This document shows, one piece after another, positions 55,941-64,000 of a DNA stretch of 64,000 bases. Positions within the stretch are counted from its first letter, which is position 1. Each line of letters starts with the position of its first letter. Source of the stretch: Occultella aeris (GTDB taxonomy: Bacteria > Actinomycetota > Actinomycetes > Actinomycetales > Beutenbergiaceae); assembly GCF_902703175.1 (NCBI RefSeq), contig NZ_CACRYJ010000059.1:62001-126000 (forward strand). The letters run 5' to 3'. Under the pieces are notes generated by a model. That model was not told where the DNA came from and ran no database searches. It worked only from the letters and a program-made list of their open reading frames with translations. The translations under genes and the position numbers were made by a program.

Positions 55941-58462
55941 TGTGCATCCGCTGGCAGGGGCAGGGTCGCGATCATCGTAAGGCCGCCGCCCGGGGTGTCC
56001 TCGGCCTCCAGGGTGCCGCCGTTGGCCTCGATGAAACCCCGCGCGACGGCGAGACCGAGCCCGAGGCCGTGTCCCTGCGGCACGTCGCCGAGGCGTTGGA
56101 ACGCCGCGAACATCTGCTCCTTGCGCTCGTCCGGCACTCCTGGACCGCGGTCGACCACGCGAACCATCAGCGAGCCGCCGACCTGCTCCGCGACCACCCG
56201 GACCCGCGTGCCCGCCGCGGTGTGACGGACCGCGTTCTCGATGACGTTCGCGAGCGCACGCTCGAGCAGGCCTGCGTCCGCGCGGAGCAGCGGCAGGTCC
56301 TCCGGTACATCGATCTCGATCGCTGAGACTCCGACCGCGCCGGCCGCGAGGGGCACGACCTCATCGAGTGCCACGGGGTCCAGGTGAGGTGTCACCACGC
56401 CGGCGTCGATGCGGCTCATGTCGAGGAGGTTGTCGATCAGGGACTGCAGCCGGTCGGTCTGTTCCTCGACGTCGGCCAGGAGCGTCCGCCGGTCCTCGGG
56501 CGCGATCTGCGCCGACGAGCGCAGCGCGGTGATCGCCGCCTTGATCGAGGTCAGTGGCGTGCGCAGGTCGTGCGAGACGGCGGCGAGCAGCGCGGTGCGG
56601 GTCGCGTCGCGTTCGCGCGCGACGCGGGCCGCACGCGCCTGGGCCCGCAGGTGCTCGCGCTCCAGCAGCGAGTTCAGGTACTGCCCGACGGCGCCCACGA
56701 ACCGGACCTGACCGGGCGAGAGGGTGCCGCCCCGCATTGCGAGTGAGAGGTCCTCGTCGATCTGGATGGTCGAGGACGCCTGCTCCGGCGTGCTCGGCGG
56801 CTCGCCGGACGAGGTGTCCAGGATCTGCCACACCGCCCCGACGCCCTTGCGGACCAGCGCCACCCCGCCAACGCCAAGAGTCTCCCGCAGCTGCTCGAGC
56901 ACGGCGGGCACGGCGTCGGTGGCCCGGACCACGGCACCGGCGATCGAGGTCAACGCATCCGCCTCGGCCCGGGCCCTCGCGGCCTCGAGGGTGCGGCGGG
57001 CGGCGAGGTCGACGACCGCCGAGACGCCCACCGCCACCGCCAGCAGGATCCCGATGGCGAGCGCGTGCTGGGGCTGCGCGATCGTCAAGGTCCGCACCGG
57101 TGGCGCGAACAGGAAGTTGCTGAGCAGGCCGCCGAGCACCGCGCTGAACAGCGCCGGGAGCAGGCCGCCGACCAGCGCAACCCCCACGGTGAGGCTGAGG
57201 AACAGCATCAGGGCCGTCGGGAGGGAGTCCAGATCACCCGCCACGGTGCAGATCCAGGACAGCACCGGTGGGCCGGCCAGCGCCATGGACCAGGCCAGGA
57301 CGGTGCGCCGCCGGGTCAGCACACCCCGTGGCGGACGCCGACGGGTGCCACCCCTGGCCCCCTCGTGCGGAACCACGAGCACGTCGATGTCACCGGATCC
57401 ATCGATCACCCGCGCGGCCACCCCGGGGGCGAGGGCGCCGGCGACGCGACCCCTGCGGGTGACGCCGAGCAGGATCTGGTTGGCGTTGACGCCGCGGGCG
57501 AAGTCCAGGACGGCGCCGGGGACGTCGTCGCTGAGCACGGTGTGCCAGCTGCCGCCGAGCGACTCGACCAGGGTGCGGTGCTTGCCGAGCGAGTCCGGCG
57601 CCACCCCGGTGAGCCCGTCGCTGCGGAGCACGTGGATGGCGAGGAACTCGGCGCGGCTGCCGCGCTGGGCGATCCGGGCGGCCCGCCGCACGAGGGTCTC
57701 GGTCTCGGTTCCGCCGGTGACGGCCACGACCAGCCGCTCCCGGGCCGGCCACGGCTCGGCGATATCGTGGTCCTTGCGGTAGGCCTCCAGCGCCTCGTCC
57801 ACGCGGTCCGCGGTCCACAGCAGCGCGAGCTCACGCAGCGCGGTCAGGTTCCCGACCCGGAAGTAGTTCGACATGGCGGCGTCGATCTTCTCGGCCGGGT
57901 AGACGTTGCCGTGGGAGAGCCGGCGGCGCAGCGACTCCGGGCTCATGTCGACGAGTTCGATCTGGTCGGCTCGCCGGACGATCTCGTCCGGGATGGTCTC
58001 CTGCTGCCTGACCCCGGTGATTGACGCGACGACGTCGTTCAGGCTCTCCAGGTGCTGGATGTTGACGGTCGTGACGACGTCGATGCCGGCGTCGAGCAGT
58101 TCCTCGACGTCCTGCCAGCGCTTGGCGTTGCGGCTGCCCGGGACATTGGTGTGGGCGAGCTCGTCGACCAGCGCGACCTGCGGCGCCCGGGCCAGCACGG
58201 CGTCCAGGTCCATCTCGGTGAAGCCGGCGCCGCGGTGCCCCAGCTCGCGCCGCGGGACGATCTCGAGACCTTCCAGGAGCGCTGCCGTGTGGGCCCGGCC
58301 GTGCGTCTCGACGAGCCCGACGACGACGTCGACGCCGCGGCCGATCCGGCGGCGTCCCTCGTCGAGCATCGCGTAGGTCTTCCCGACACCCGCCGAGGCG
58401 CCGAGGTAGACCCGCAGGCGCCCACGGTGACCGGCGCCGTCGGGCATCTCGTGCTCCGTCAT
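55937..58462 (-). CDS. kdpD: KdpD sensor histidine kinase
   Basis: The 841-aa protein has the KdpD N-terminal domain with a Walker-like GASAGVGKTYAMLDE near residues 18-32, then a universal-stress-protein-like domain (about 240-370; in some species the c-di-AMP or ligand-binding part). Four transmembrane helices follow at about 390-490, then a GAF-like region. The histidine-kinase core has His631 (AVSHDLRTPLTS) and the ATP-binding N box, VVDRGPGVPDE and GLGLGLAVARGFIEANGG. It senses potassium limitation and controls KdpE. The GTG/ATG at 58462 follows kdpC by 12 bases. Confidence 0.93.
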   Translation of the reverse strand: MTEHEMPDGAGHRGRLRVYLGASAGVGKTYAMLDEGRRRIGRGVDVVVGLVETHGRAHTAALLEGLEIVPRRELGHRGAGFTEMDLDAVLARAPQVALVDELAHTNVPGSRNAKRWQDVEELLDAGIDVVTTVNIQHLESLNDVVASITGVRQQETIPDEIVRRADQIELVDMSPESLRRRLSHGNVYPAEKIDAAMSNYFRVGNLTALRELALLWTADRVDEALEAYRKDHDIAEPWPARERLVVAVTGGTETETLVRRAARIAQRGSRAEFLAIHVLRSDGLTGVAPDSLGKHRTLVESLGGSWHTVLSDDVPGAVLDFARGVNANQILLGVTRRGRVAGALAPGVAARVIDGSGDIDVLVVPHEGARGGTRRRPPRGVLTRRRTVLAWSMALAGPPVLSWICTVAGDLDSLPTALMLFLSLTVGVALVGGLLPALFSAVLGGLLSNFLFAPPVRTLTIAQPQHALAIGILLAVAVGVSAVVDLAARRTLEAARARAEADALTSIAGAVVRATDAVPAVLEQLRETLGVGGVALVRKGVGAVWQILDTSSGEPPSTPEQASSTIQIDEDLSLAMRGGTLSPGQVRFVGAVGQYLNSLLEREHLRAQARAARVARERDATRTALLAAVSHDLRTPLTSIKAAITALRSSAQIAPEDRRTLLADVEEQTDRLQSLIDNLLDMSRIDAGVVTPHLDPVALDEVVPLAAGAVGVSAIEIDVPEDLPLLRADAGLLERALANVIENAVRHTAAGTRVRVVAEQVGGSLMVRVVDRGPGVPDERKEQMFAAFQRLGDVPQGHGLGLGLAVARGFIEANGGTLEAEDTPGGGLTMIATLPLPADAQ

Positions 58463-58474
58463 GCGCTCAGCCTG

Positions 58475-59053
58475 TCACTCCTCCAGCGCAAGGAGCGCCG
58501 CGTTCAGCTCGACGACGTTCACGCGTGGGGCGCCGAGGAAGCCGAGCTCAGGCGAGGTGGTCGCCTGCGCGACCAGATCGGCGACGACGGCGTCACTCAG
58601 GCCGCGTACCCGGGCCACCCTTTCGACCTGAAGGTCGGCGTACTCGGGTGAGATGTGCGGGTCCAGGCCGGAGCCCGAGGCGGTGACGGCGTCGACGGGG
58701 ACCCGATCGGGGTCGACGTCCTCGCGCTCGGCGACCTCGGCGCGGCGCGCCTGCACGGTGGCGAGCAGGTCGGGGTTCTCCGGGCCGAGGTTCGAGGCCC
58801 CGGAGGCGAGCGGGTCGTACCCGTCCCCGGCGACCGACGGCCGGGTCCGGAACCACTCGTCGCCGTCGAAGGTCTGGCCGATGAGGCTCGACCCGACGGT
58901 CTCGCCGTCGACGACGACCGGTGAGCCGTTCGCCCGGGCGGGCATCAGGGCGCCGACGCCGTAGACGGCGAGGGGGTAGCCGAGTCCGAGGATGACGGTC
59001 ATGACGAGCAGGACCCGCAGGCCGGCGAGGGACTGCTTGAGGAATGCGGACAT
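58475..59053 (-). CDS. kdpC: Potassium-transporting ATPase subunit C
   Basis: The 192-aa protein has one N-terminal transmembrane helix (LRVLLVMTVILGLGYPLAVYG), then SSLIGQTF, WFRTRPS and SGSGLDPHIS, followed by ARVRGLSDAVVADLV. KdpC stabilises the KdpFABC complex on its outer side. It lies between kdpB and kdpD with gaps of 25 and 12 bases. Confidence 0.93.
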   Translation of the reverse strand: MSAFLKQSLAGLRVLLVMTVILGLGYPLAVYGVGALMPARANGSPVVVDGETVGSSLIGQTFDGDEWFRTRPSVAGDGYDPLASGASNLGPENPDLLATVQARRAEVAEREDVDPDRVPVDAVTASGSGLDPHISPEYADLQVERVARVRGLSDAVVADLVAQATTSPELGFLGAPRVNVVELNAALLALEE

Positions 59054-59078
59054 GGTGCAGTGCTCCAGTCGGAGGGGC

Positions 59079-61172
59079 TCAGAAGCCCGGTAGCAGGGAG
59101 ACGACGAGGTCGATGAGCTTGATGCCGACGAACGGGGCGATCAGTCCCCCGACGCCGTAGACGAGCAGGTTGCCGCGCAGCATCGCGGAGGCGCCGCGGG
59201 GCCGGTACCGCACGCCGCGCAGCGCGACCGGGATGAGGGCGACGATGATGAGGGCGTTGAAGATGACCGCGGAGAGCATCGCCGACTCCGGTGAGGACAG
59301 CCCCATCAGGTTGAGGCGGTCGAGCTGCGGGTACAGGCCGGCGAACATGGCCGGAATGATGGCGAAGTACTTCGCGACGTCGTTCGCGATCGAGAACGTG
59401 GTGAGCGCGCCGCGGGTGATCAGCAGCTGCTTGCCGATCGCCACGACCTCGATGAGTTTCGTGGGGTTGGAGTCCAGGTCGACCATGTTCCCGGCCTCCT
59501 TCGCGGCCGAGGTTCCGGTGTTCATCGCGACGCCGACGTCCGCCTGGGCCAGGGCCGGGGCGTCGTTGGTGCCGTCGCCGGTCATCGCGACCATCCGCCC
59601 GGCGGCCTGCTCGGCCTTGATCAGCGCCATCTTGTCCTCGGGTTTGGCCTCGGCGAGGTAGTCGTCGACGCCGGCCTCGGCCGCGATGGCGCGCGCGGTG
59701 AGCGCGTTGTCCCCGGTGATCATCACCGTGCGGATCCCCATCCTGCGGAGTTCGTCGAACCGCTCCCGCAGGCCGGACTTGACGACGTCCTTCAGGTGGA
59801 TCACACCGAGCGCCCTGGCCGGGCCGTCACCGCGCTGCTCGGCCACCACCAGCGGGGTCCCGCCCGATGCGCTGATCGAGTCGACGGCCTCGCCGACGTC
59901 GGCGGTCGGGTGACCGCCGTTCTCGCGCACCCAGGCCATCACGGCCGACGCGGCGCCCTTGCGGATCTGCCGGAGCCCTGAGTGGGTCTGCACGTCCACC
60001 CCGCTCATCCGGGTCTGGGCCGTGAACGGGACGAACGTCGCGGTGGGGAGCTGATCGTGGAACAGCAGCCGCATGCCGTAGCGCTCCTTGGCGAGCACCA
60101 CGACGGAGCGCCCCTCGGGGGTCTCGTCCGCGAGGCTGGACATCTGCGCGGCCTCGGCGAGCTCGACCTCGGTCACCTGCCCGGCGGGGACGACCTCCAC
60201 GGCCTGCCGGTTGCCTAGGGTGATGGTGCCGGTCTTGTCCAGCAGCAGCACGTCGACGTCGCCGGCGGCCTCGACGGCGCGGCCGGACAGCGCCATCACG
60301 TTGCGCTGGATGAGCCGGTCCATGCCCGCGATGCCGATCGCGGACAGCAGCGCTCCGATCGTGGTCGGGATCAGGCAGACGAGCAGGGCGACCAGCACGA
60401 TCAGGGGCTGGGCCTGCCCGGAGTAGACGGCGAACGGCTGCAGGGTCACCACGGCGAGCAGGAAGATCAGCGTGAGGCTGGCCAGCAGCAGGTTCAGCGC
60501 GATCTCGTTGGGTGTCTTCTGCCGGGCCGAGCCCTCGACCAGCGAGATCATCCGGTCCAGGAAGGTCTCGCCGGCCTTCGCGGTGATGCGAACCACGATG
60601 CGGTCCGAGAGGATCCGGGTGCCGCCGGTGACCGACGAGCGGTCACCGCCCGACTCCCGGATGACGGGCGCCGACTCCCCGGTGACGGCCGACTCGTCGA
60701 CGGAAGCGACGCCGTCGACCACGTCTCCGTCGCTGGGGATCACCTCGCCGGCCTCGACGACGACGAGGTCCCCGACCTCGAGTGCCGTGCCCGGCACGGA
60801 CTCCTCGGTGTCGTCACCGTGCAGGCGGCGGGCCATCGCGGTTGTGCGCGCCTTGCGCAGCGAGTCGGCCTGGGCCTTGCCGCGGCCCTCGGCGACGGAC
60901 TCGGCGAGGTTGGCGAACACGACCGTGGCCCAGAGCCACACGGTGATCGACCAGGCGAACAGGGACGGGTGCGCGATGGCCAGGACGGTCGTGGCCAGCG
61001 CGCCGACCCAGACGACGAACATCACCGGATAGCGGATCTGGTGCCGCGGATCGAGCTTGCGCAGGGCGTCCGGAAGGGACCGCAGCAGCTGCCGCGGGCG
61101 GAACGCACCGGCCCGGACCCGTGCGGCGGGGGCGTGATCGGTCTCGGGGGTGGCGTTGGTCATGGTGGTCAC
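59079..61172 (-). CDS. kdpB: Potassium-transporting P-type ATPase subunit B
   Basis: The 697-aa P-type ATPase has the phosphorylated Asp312 in [12 protein letters not shown], the actuator motif TGES ([10 protein letters not shown]), [22 protein letters not shown] in part, and [13 protein letters not shown] in the P domain. The GTG at 61172-61170 overlaps the kdpA stop (GTGA); an ATG at 61163 is the shorter alternative. It energises potassium import through KdpA. Confidence 0.94.
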   Translation of the reverse strand: MTTMTNATPETDHAPAARVRAGAFRPRQLLRSLPDALRKLDPRHQIRYPVMFVVWVGALATTVLAIAHPSLFAWSITVWLWATVVFANLAESVAEGRGKAQADSLRKARTTAMARRLHGDDTEESVPGTALEVGDLVVVEAGEVIPSDGDVVDGVASVDESAVTGESAPVIRESGGDRSSVTGGTRILSDRIVVRITAKAGETFLDRMISLVEGSARQKTPNEIALNLLLASLTLIFLLAVVTLQPFAVYSGQAQPLIVLVALLVCLIPTTIGALLSAIGIAGMDRLIQRNVMALSGRAVEAAGDVDVLLLDKTGTITLGNRQAVEVVPAGQVTEVELAEAAQMSSLADETPEGRSVVVLAKERYGMRLLFHDQLPTATFVPFTAQTRMSGVDVQTHSGLRQIRKGAASAVMAWVRENGGHPTADVGEAVDSISASGGTPLVVAEQRGDGPARALGVIHLKDVVKSGLRERFDELRRMGIRTVMITGDNALTARAIAAEAGVDDYLAEAKPEDKMALIKAEQAAGRMVAMTGDGTNDAPALAQADVGVAMNTGTSAAKEAGNMVDLDSNPTKLIEVVAIGKQLLITRGALTTFSIANDVAKYFAIIPAMFAGLYPQLDRLNLMGLSSPESAMLSAVIFNALIIVALIPVALRGVRYRPRGASAMLRGNLLVYGVGGLIAPFVGIKLIDLVVSLLPGF

Positions 61173-62833
61173 AGCAGGGCCTCCGAAAGAGGAGCGAGAG
61201 CGAGAGCGGGGAAGAAGGTCAGTCCGGCGACGATCAGCACCACGAAACCGAGCAGACCGACGAAGACGGGCCCGTGGGTGGGCAGGGTGCCGGTGGTCTC
61301 GGAGACTTTCCGCTGGCTGGCGAGCGATCCGGCCAGGGCGAGCACCAGGGCGATCGGGACGAACCGGCCGAACAGCATGGCCAGTCCGAGTGCGGTGTTC
61401 TGGTACGGCGTGTTGGCACCGAAGCCGGCGAACGCCGAGCCGTTGTTGTTCACGGTCGAGGCGTAGGCGTAGAGGATCTCGGTGAGCCCGTGCGGTCCGC
61501 TCTCCTGCACGGAGGCGTCGACGAGAGCAGGGCTGGCGGCGGTGATGGCGGCGCCGGCGAGCAGCAGCGTCGGCATCGTGAGGATGTAGAGGGCCACCAG
61601 GGTGACCTGCTTCCGCCCGATCTTCTTGCCGAGGTACTCGGGCGTGCGGCCGACCATCAGTCCGGCCAGGAACACCGCGAGCACGGCCATCACGAGCATC
61701 CCGTACAGGCCGGCGCCGACCCCGCCGGGCGCCACCTCGCCGAGCATCATGTTCAGCAGCGTGACGCCGCCGCCGAGGCCGGTGTAGGAGTCGTGGAAGC
61801 TGTTCACCGATCCGGTCGAGGTCCCGGTCGTCGAAGCGCCGAACAGCGCGGACGCCGCAGGCCCGAACCGGAGTTCCTTGCCCTCCATGGCGCCGCCGGC
61901 GGCGCCGGGCACGGTGCCGAACCCGCGCATCTCCGCCCACGTGGTGATGGTGACGGCGGCGAGCCAGAGCGTGGCCATCACGGAGACGATCGCCGTGCCC
62001 TGCCGGTGGTTGCCGACCATCCGCCCGAAGGTGCGCGGAAGGCTGAACGGGATGACCAGCAGCAGGAAGATCTCGACCAGGTTGGTCCACGCCGTCGGGT
62101 TCTCGAACGGGTGCGCACTGTTGGCGTTGAAGAACCCGCCACCGTTGGTGCCGAGGTTCTTGATCGCCTCCTGGGACGCGATCGGGCCGCCGACGATGCT
62201 CTGCGGCTCTCCGGTGATCGTGGTGACCTCGCGGGCGCCGTCGAAGTTCTGGACGGCGCCGCCGATGACGAGCACGATCGCGGCGAGGAAGGCGATCGGC
62301 AACAGGATCCGCACGGTGCCCCGGACCAGATCGACCCAGAAGTTCCCGATGCGGTCGGTGCCCTGCCGGGCGAAGCCACGGACCAGCGCAATGGCGACGG
62401 CGATCCCGACTGCGGCGGAGAGGAAGTTCTGCACGGCCAGGCCACCCATCTGGGCGAGGTGGCCCATGGTGGACTCGCCGGAATACCACTGCCAGTTGGT
62501 GTTCGTGACGAACGAGACGGCGGTGTTCCAGGCTCCGTCCGGGGCGAGGCCGGTCATGCCGAGCGAGAGCGGCAGGTACGCCTGCAGGCGCAGGAGCAGG
62601 TAGAGCACGAGGATGCTGACGGCGGAGAACGCGAGCAGCGACCGGGCGTAGACCGACCAGTGCTGGTCGGAGTCAGGGTCGATCCCGCCGATCCGGTAGA
62701 CGGCCCGCTCGGCCCGCAGGTGACGCTTTCCCGAGTAGACGCCCGCCATGTAGTTGCCGAGCGGCACGTGGACCGCGGCGAGGAGCAGGACGAGGAACCC
62801 GACCTGCAGCACGGCGGCCAGTGCGACGGGCAT
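61169..62833 (-). CDS. kdpA: Potassium-transporting ATPase subunit A
   Basis: The 554-aa membrane channel subunit has the four SKT-type selectivity loops, including [34 protein letters not shown] in part, and [14 protein letters not shown]. The ATG at 62833-62831 overlaps the kdpF stop (TGATG). High-affinity potassium import under shortage is its established role. Confidence 0.94.
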   Translation of the reverse strand: MPVALAAVLQVGFLVLLLAAVHVPLGNYMAGVYSGKRHLRAERAVYRIGGIDPDSDQHWSVYARSLLAFSAVSILVLYLLLRLQAYLPLSLGMTGLAPDGAWNTAVSFVTNTNWQWYSGESTMGHLAQMGGLAVQNFLSAAVGIAVAIALVRGFARQGTDRIGNFWVDLVRGTVRILLPIAFLAAIVLVIGGAVQNFDGAREVTTITGEPQSIVGGPIASQEAIKNLGTNGGGFFNANSAHPFENPTAWTNLVEIFLLLVIPFSLPRTFGRMVGNHRQGTAIVSVMATLWLAAVTITTWAEMRGFGTVPGAAGGAMEGKELRFGPAASALFGASTTGTSTGSVNSFHDSYTGLGGGVTLLNMMLGEVAPGGVGAGLYGMLVMAVLAVFLAGLMVGRTPEYLGKKIGRKQVTLVALYILTMPTLLLAGAAITAASPALVDASVQESGPHGLTEILYAYASTVNNNGSAFAGFGANTPYQNTALGLAMLFGRFVPIALVLALAGSLASQRKVSETTGTLPTHGPVFVGLLGFVVLIVAGLTFFPALALAPLSEALL

Positions 62834-62922
62834 CAGAACTTCTCCGGGTGCAGCAGGGCCCACACCAGGTAGCCGGCGAGCGCGAGTGCAAGCACCAGTG
62901 CGACGGCAGACTCCACGCTCAC
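62833..62922 (-). CDS. kdpF: Potassium-transporting ATPase subunit F
   Basis: This 29-aa single-helix peptide reads [20 protein letters not shown], then WALLHPEKF, the KdpF hallmark end. It stabilises the KdpFABC complex. It begins with GTG inside the stop codon of a preceding small gene and ends in the first base of kdpA. A GGGGGG-type ribosome binding site lies just upstream. Confidence 0.9.
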   Translation of the reverse strand: MSVESAVALVLALALAGYLVWALLHPEKF

Positions 62923-63002
62923 GGCTTCGACACCCCCCGCGCCAGCAACGCCAGCAGGAGGAACCCCGCACAGGTCAGGGCCACGAAGGCGAGATCAGCC
63001 AC
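62919..63002 (-). CDS. Small membrane peptide upstream of kdpF
   Basis: This 27-aa single-helix peptide reads [20 protein letters not shown], then ARGVSKP. It begins with GTG at 63002 with GGAG six bases upstream, and its stop overlaps the kdpF GTG (GTGA). The same overlap style across the whole operon suggests a real translated gene. Similar single-helix peptides precede kdpF in other actinomycetes. The role is unknown; it may be a second KdpF-like subunit or a leader peptide. Confidence 0.72.
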   Translation of the reverse strand: MADLAFVALTCAGFLLLALLARGVSKP

Positions 63003-63190
63003 AGCGAACTCCAGGTCGGAATGCGACATACCGGCAGGCACGTCGAGCGGTCCGGACGACCGCCGTCATCCATTCAGCACCCGGAAATCGGCCCGGCGGG
63101 CTTTTCCTGACGGAACCCGGACGCCCAGCACGCGGATCCGGACACCTCCCTGACGCCGATGCTCGGATCAGGTGTCGCGGCCGGGACCTC

Positions 63191-64000
63191 TCAGTGGGAC
63201 CTGCGGCCGAGGGGCAGGATCGGTGGCTCTCCGCCCAGCTCACGGCGCACGTGCGAGCGGGCATGCTCGATCGCCTCGGGCATCGTCGTGAAGACGTGCT
63301 TGCGGGTCCGGAGGGTGTCGAACACCCCGACGGACTCCAGCAGACGTCTCTGGTCCGCCGGGATCCCCTTGAGCAGGACCGTGACGCCGTGCGCCTGCTT
63401 GTCGACGATGAACTCGGCGAGGGCGTTCGCTCCGCTGGCGTCCATCAGCCGGACGCTCGACAGCCGCAGGATGATCACCCGCACATCCACCGCGGCCGCG
63501 AGCTCCTCGAGGAACCGGCGGGTGACACCGAAGAACAGGGCGCCGTCGAACCGGTAGACCGCGATGTGCTCGTGCAGCAGCTCGTGCTCCTGCTCCGCGC
63601 CGATCTCGGCGGGCAGCTCCTCGCGTCGCAGCCCGCTCACCTTGGACACCGAGCGCAGCGCGAGAACGGCGGCGACCGCCACCCCGACCTCGACGGCGAG
63701 GATCAGGTCGAACGCGACCGTCACCAACACGGTGACGAGCAGGGCAGCTCCGTCGCGCCGGGTGCTGCGCAGGATCGACCGGGCGGTGCGGATGTTCACC
63801 ATCCGGGCGGCGGTGACGATGAGCACCCCGGCGAGGGCGCTGAGCGGGATGTGCGCCACCAGCGGCGCGGCAACGAGCACGACGACGGCGAGCAGTACCG
63901 CGTGCGTCAGCGCGGAGACCCGGGTGCGGGCACCGGCCCGCACGGCCACCGCGGTCCGGGCGATCGCGCCGGTGGCGGGCATCCCGCCGAGCAGCCCGGA
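63191..64000 (-). CDS. SulP-family anion transporter with STAS domain (N-terminal part beyond the window)
   Basis: The last 270 residues are present; the start lies to the right of the window. Visible are GLLGGMPATGAIARTAV (transport-domain motif), hydrophobic helices (AVLLAVVVLVAAPLVA, LAGVLIVTAARMV, ILAVEVGVAVAAVLALRS) and a C-terminal STAS domain (VYRFDGALFFGVTRRFLEEL, LRLSSVRLMDASGANALAEF in part). SulP proteins move sulphate, bicarbonate or other anions. The substrate cannot be read from this part. It is 188 bases upstream of the kdp operon on the same strand. Confidence 0.88.
   Translation of the reverse strand, partial: SGLLGGMPATGAIARTAVAVRAGARTRVSALTHAVLLAVVVLVAAPLVAHIPLSALAGVLIVTAARMVNIRTARSILRSTRRDGAALLVTVLVTVAFDLILAVEVGVAVAAVLALRSVSKVSGLRREELPAEIGAEQEHELLHEHIAVYRFDGALFFGVTRRFLEELAAAVDVRVIILRLSSVRLMDASGANALAEFIVDKQAHGVTVLLKGIPADQRRLLESVGVFDTLRTRKHVFTTMPEAIEHARSHVRRELGGEPPILPLGRRSH

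Noticed and set aside
63003-63190. Possible c-di-AMP (ydaO-type) riboswitch before the kdp operon
   Set aside because: The 188-base leader was read for the conserved riboswitch segments and none was found. A promoter or leader may still be there.
1-64000. tRNA genes, rRNA genes, CRISPR arrays, integrases or insertion sequences
   Set aside because: No cloverleaf, regularly spaced repeats, transposase or integrase motif was found. The island therefore has no visible mobility gene inside the window.

Overview
The window is very GC-rich DNA (close to 70% in most genes) with the short intergenic gaps, ATGA/GTGA start-stop overlaps and gene content of an actinomycete. The core neighbourhood glnE-glnA2-nadE-panB, a polyphosphate glucokinase, a WYL regulator and a GlnA2-type glutamine synthetase point to Actinomycetota, probably Micrococcales. 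That placement is inference from gene content, not a sequence match.

Bases 1-21463 look like an accessory defence island. A partial AlbA_2/Schlafen gene at the left edge reads away from a tightly coupled four-gene operon (961-17127): a DrmD-like SNF2 helicase, a large Eco57I/DrmMI-type adenine methyltransferase, a 2121-aa helicase that joins a YprA-like DEAD/DEAH motor, DUF1998 and a PD-(D/E)XK-like tail, and a UvrD-type helicase with a RelE/ParE-like N-terminal domain. The operon resembles class 1 DISARM, but separate drmA/drmB are replaced by one fused protein and no drmC phospholipase-D nuclease is seen. After it come an OLD-family ATPase-TOPRIM nuclease of lower GC, a decayed NYN-domain gene and an orphan PD-(D/E)XK nuclease-like gene. 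The island ends against glnE.

Bases 21561-33878 are mostly housekeeping: glnE and glnA2, nadE and panB, an SDR/NADP-reductase pair divergent from a TetR regulator with three near-identical operator copies, and a Ku gene followed by a tiny Cys-rich reading frame. Bases 34009-36290 hold toxin-antitoxin material: an orphan Phd/YefM antitoxin and an AbiEi/AbiEii pair whose toxin carries a frameshift. Bases 36401-44839 are a ROK-regulated sugar-uptake operon (two permeases, lipoprotein binding protein, GH31, GH13). Then follow VapBC, a TolB-like protein, RidA/WYL, several membrane proteins, VanZ, an amidase, ppgK, and a TetR-ABC exporter whose ATPase gene has a one-base deletion.

Bases 55263-63002 form a complete kdp potassium-uptake operon (small membrane peptide, kdpF, A, B, C, D, E), including two genes under 100 bases. 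The window ends inside a SulP-type anion transporter. A 20-bp perfect palindrome, or its 18-bp core, recurs in three intergenic gaps.
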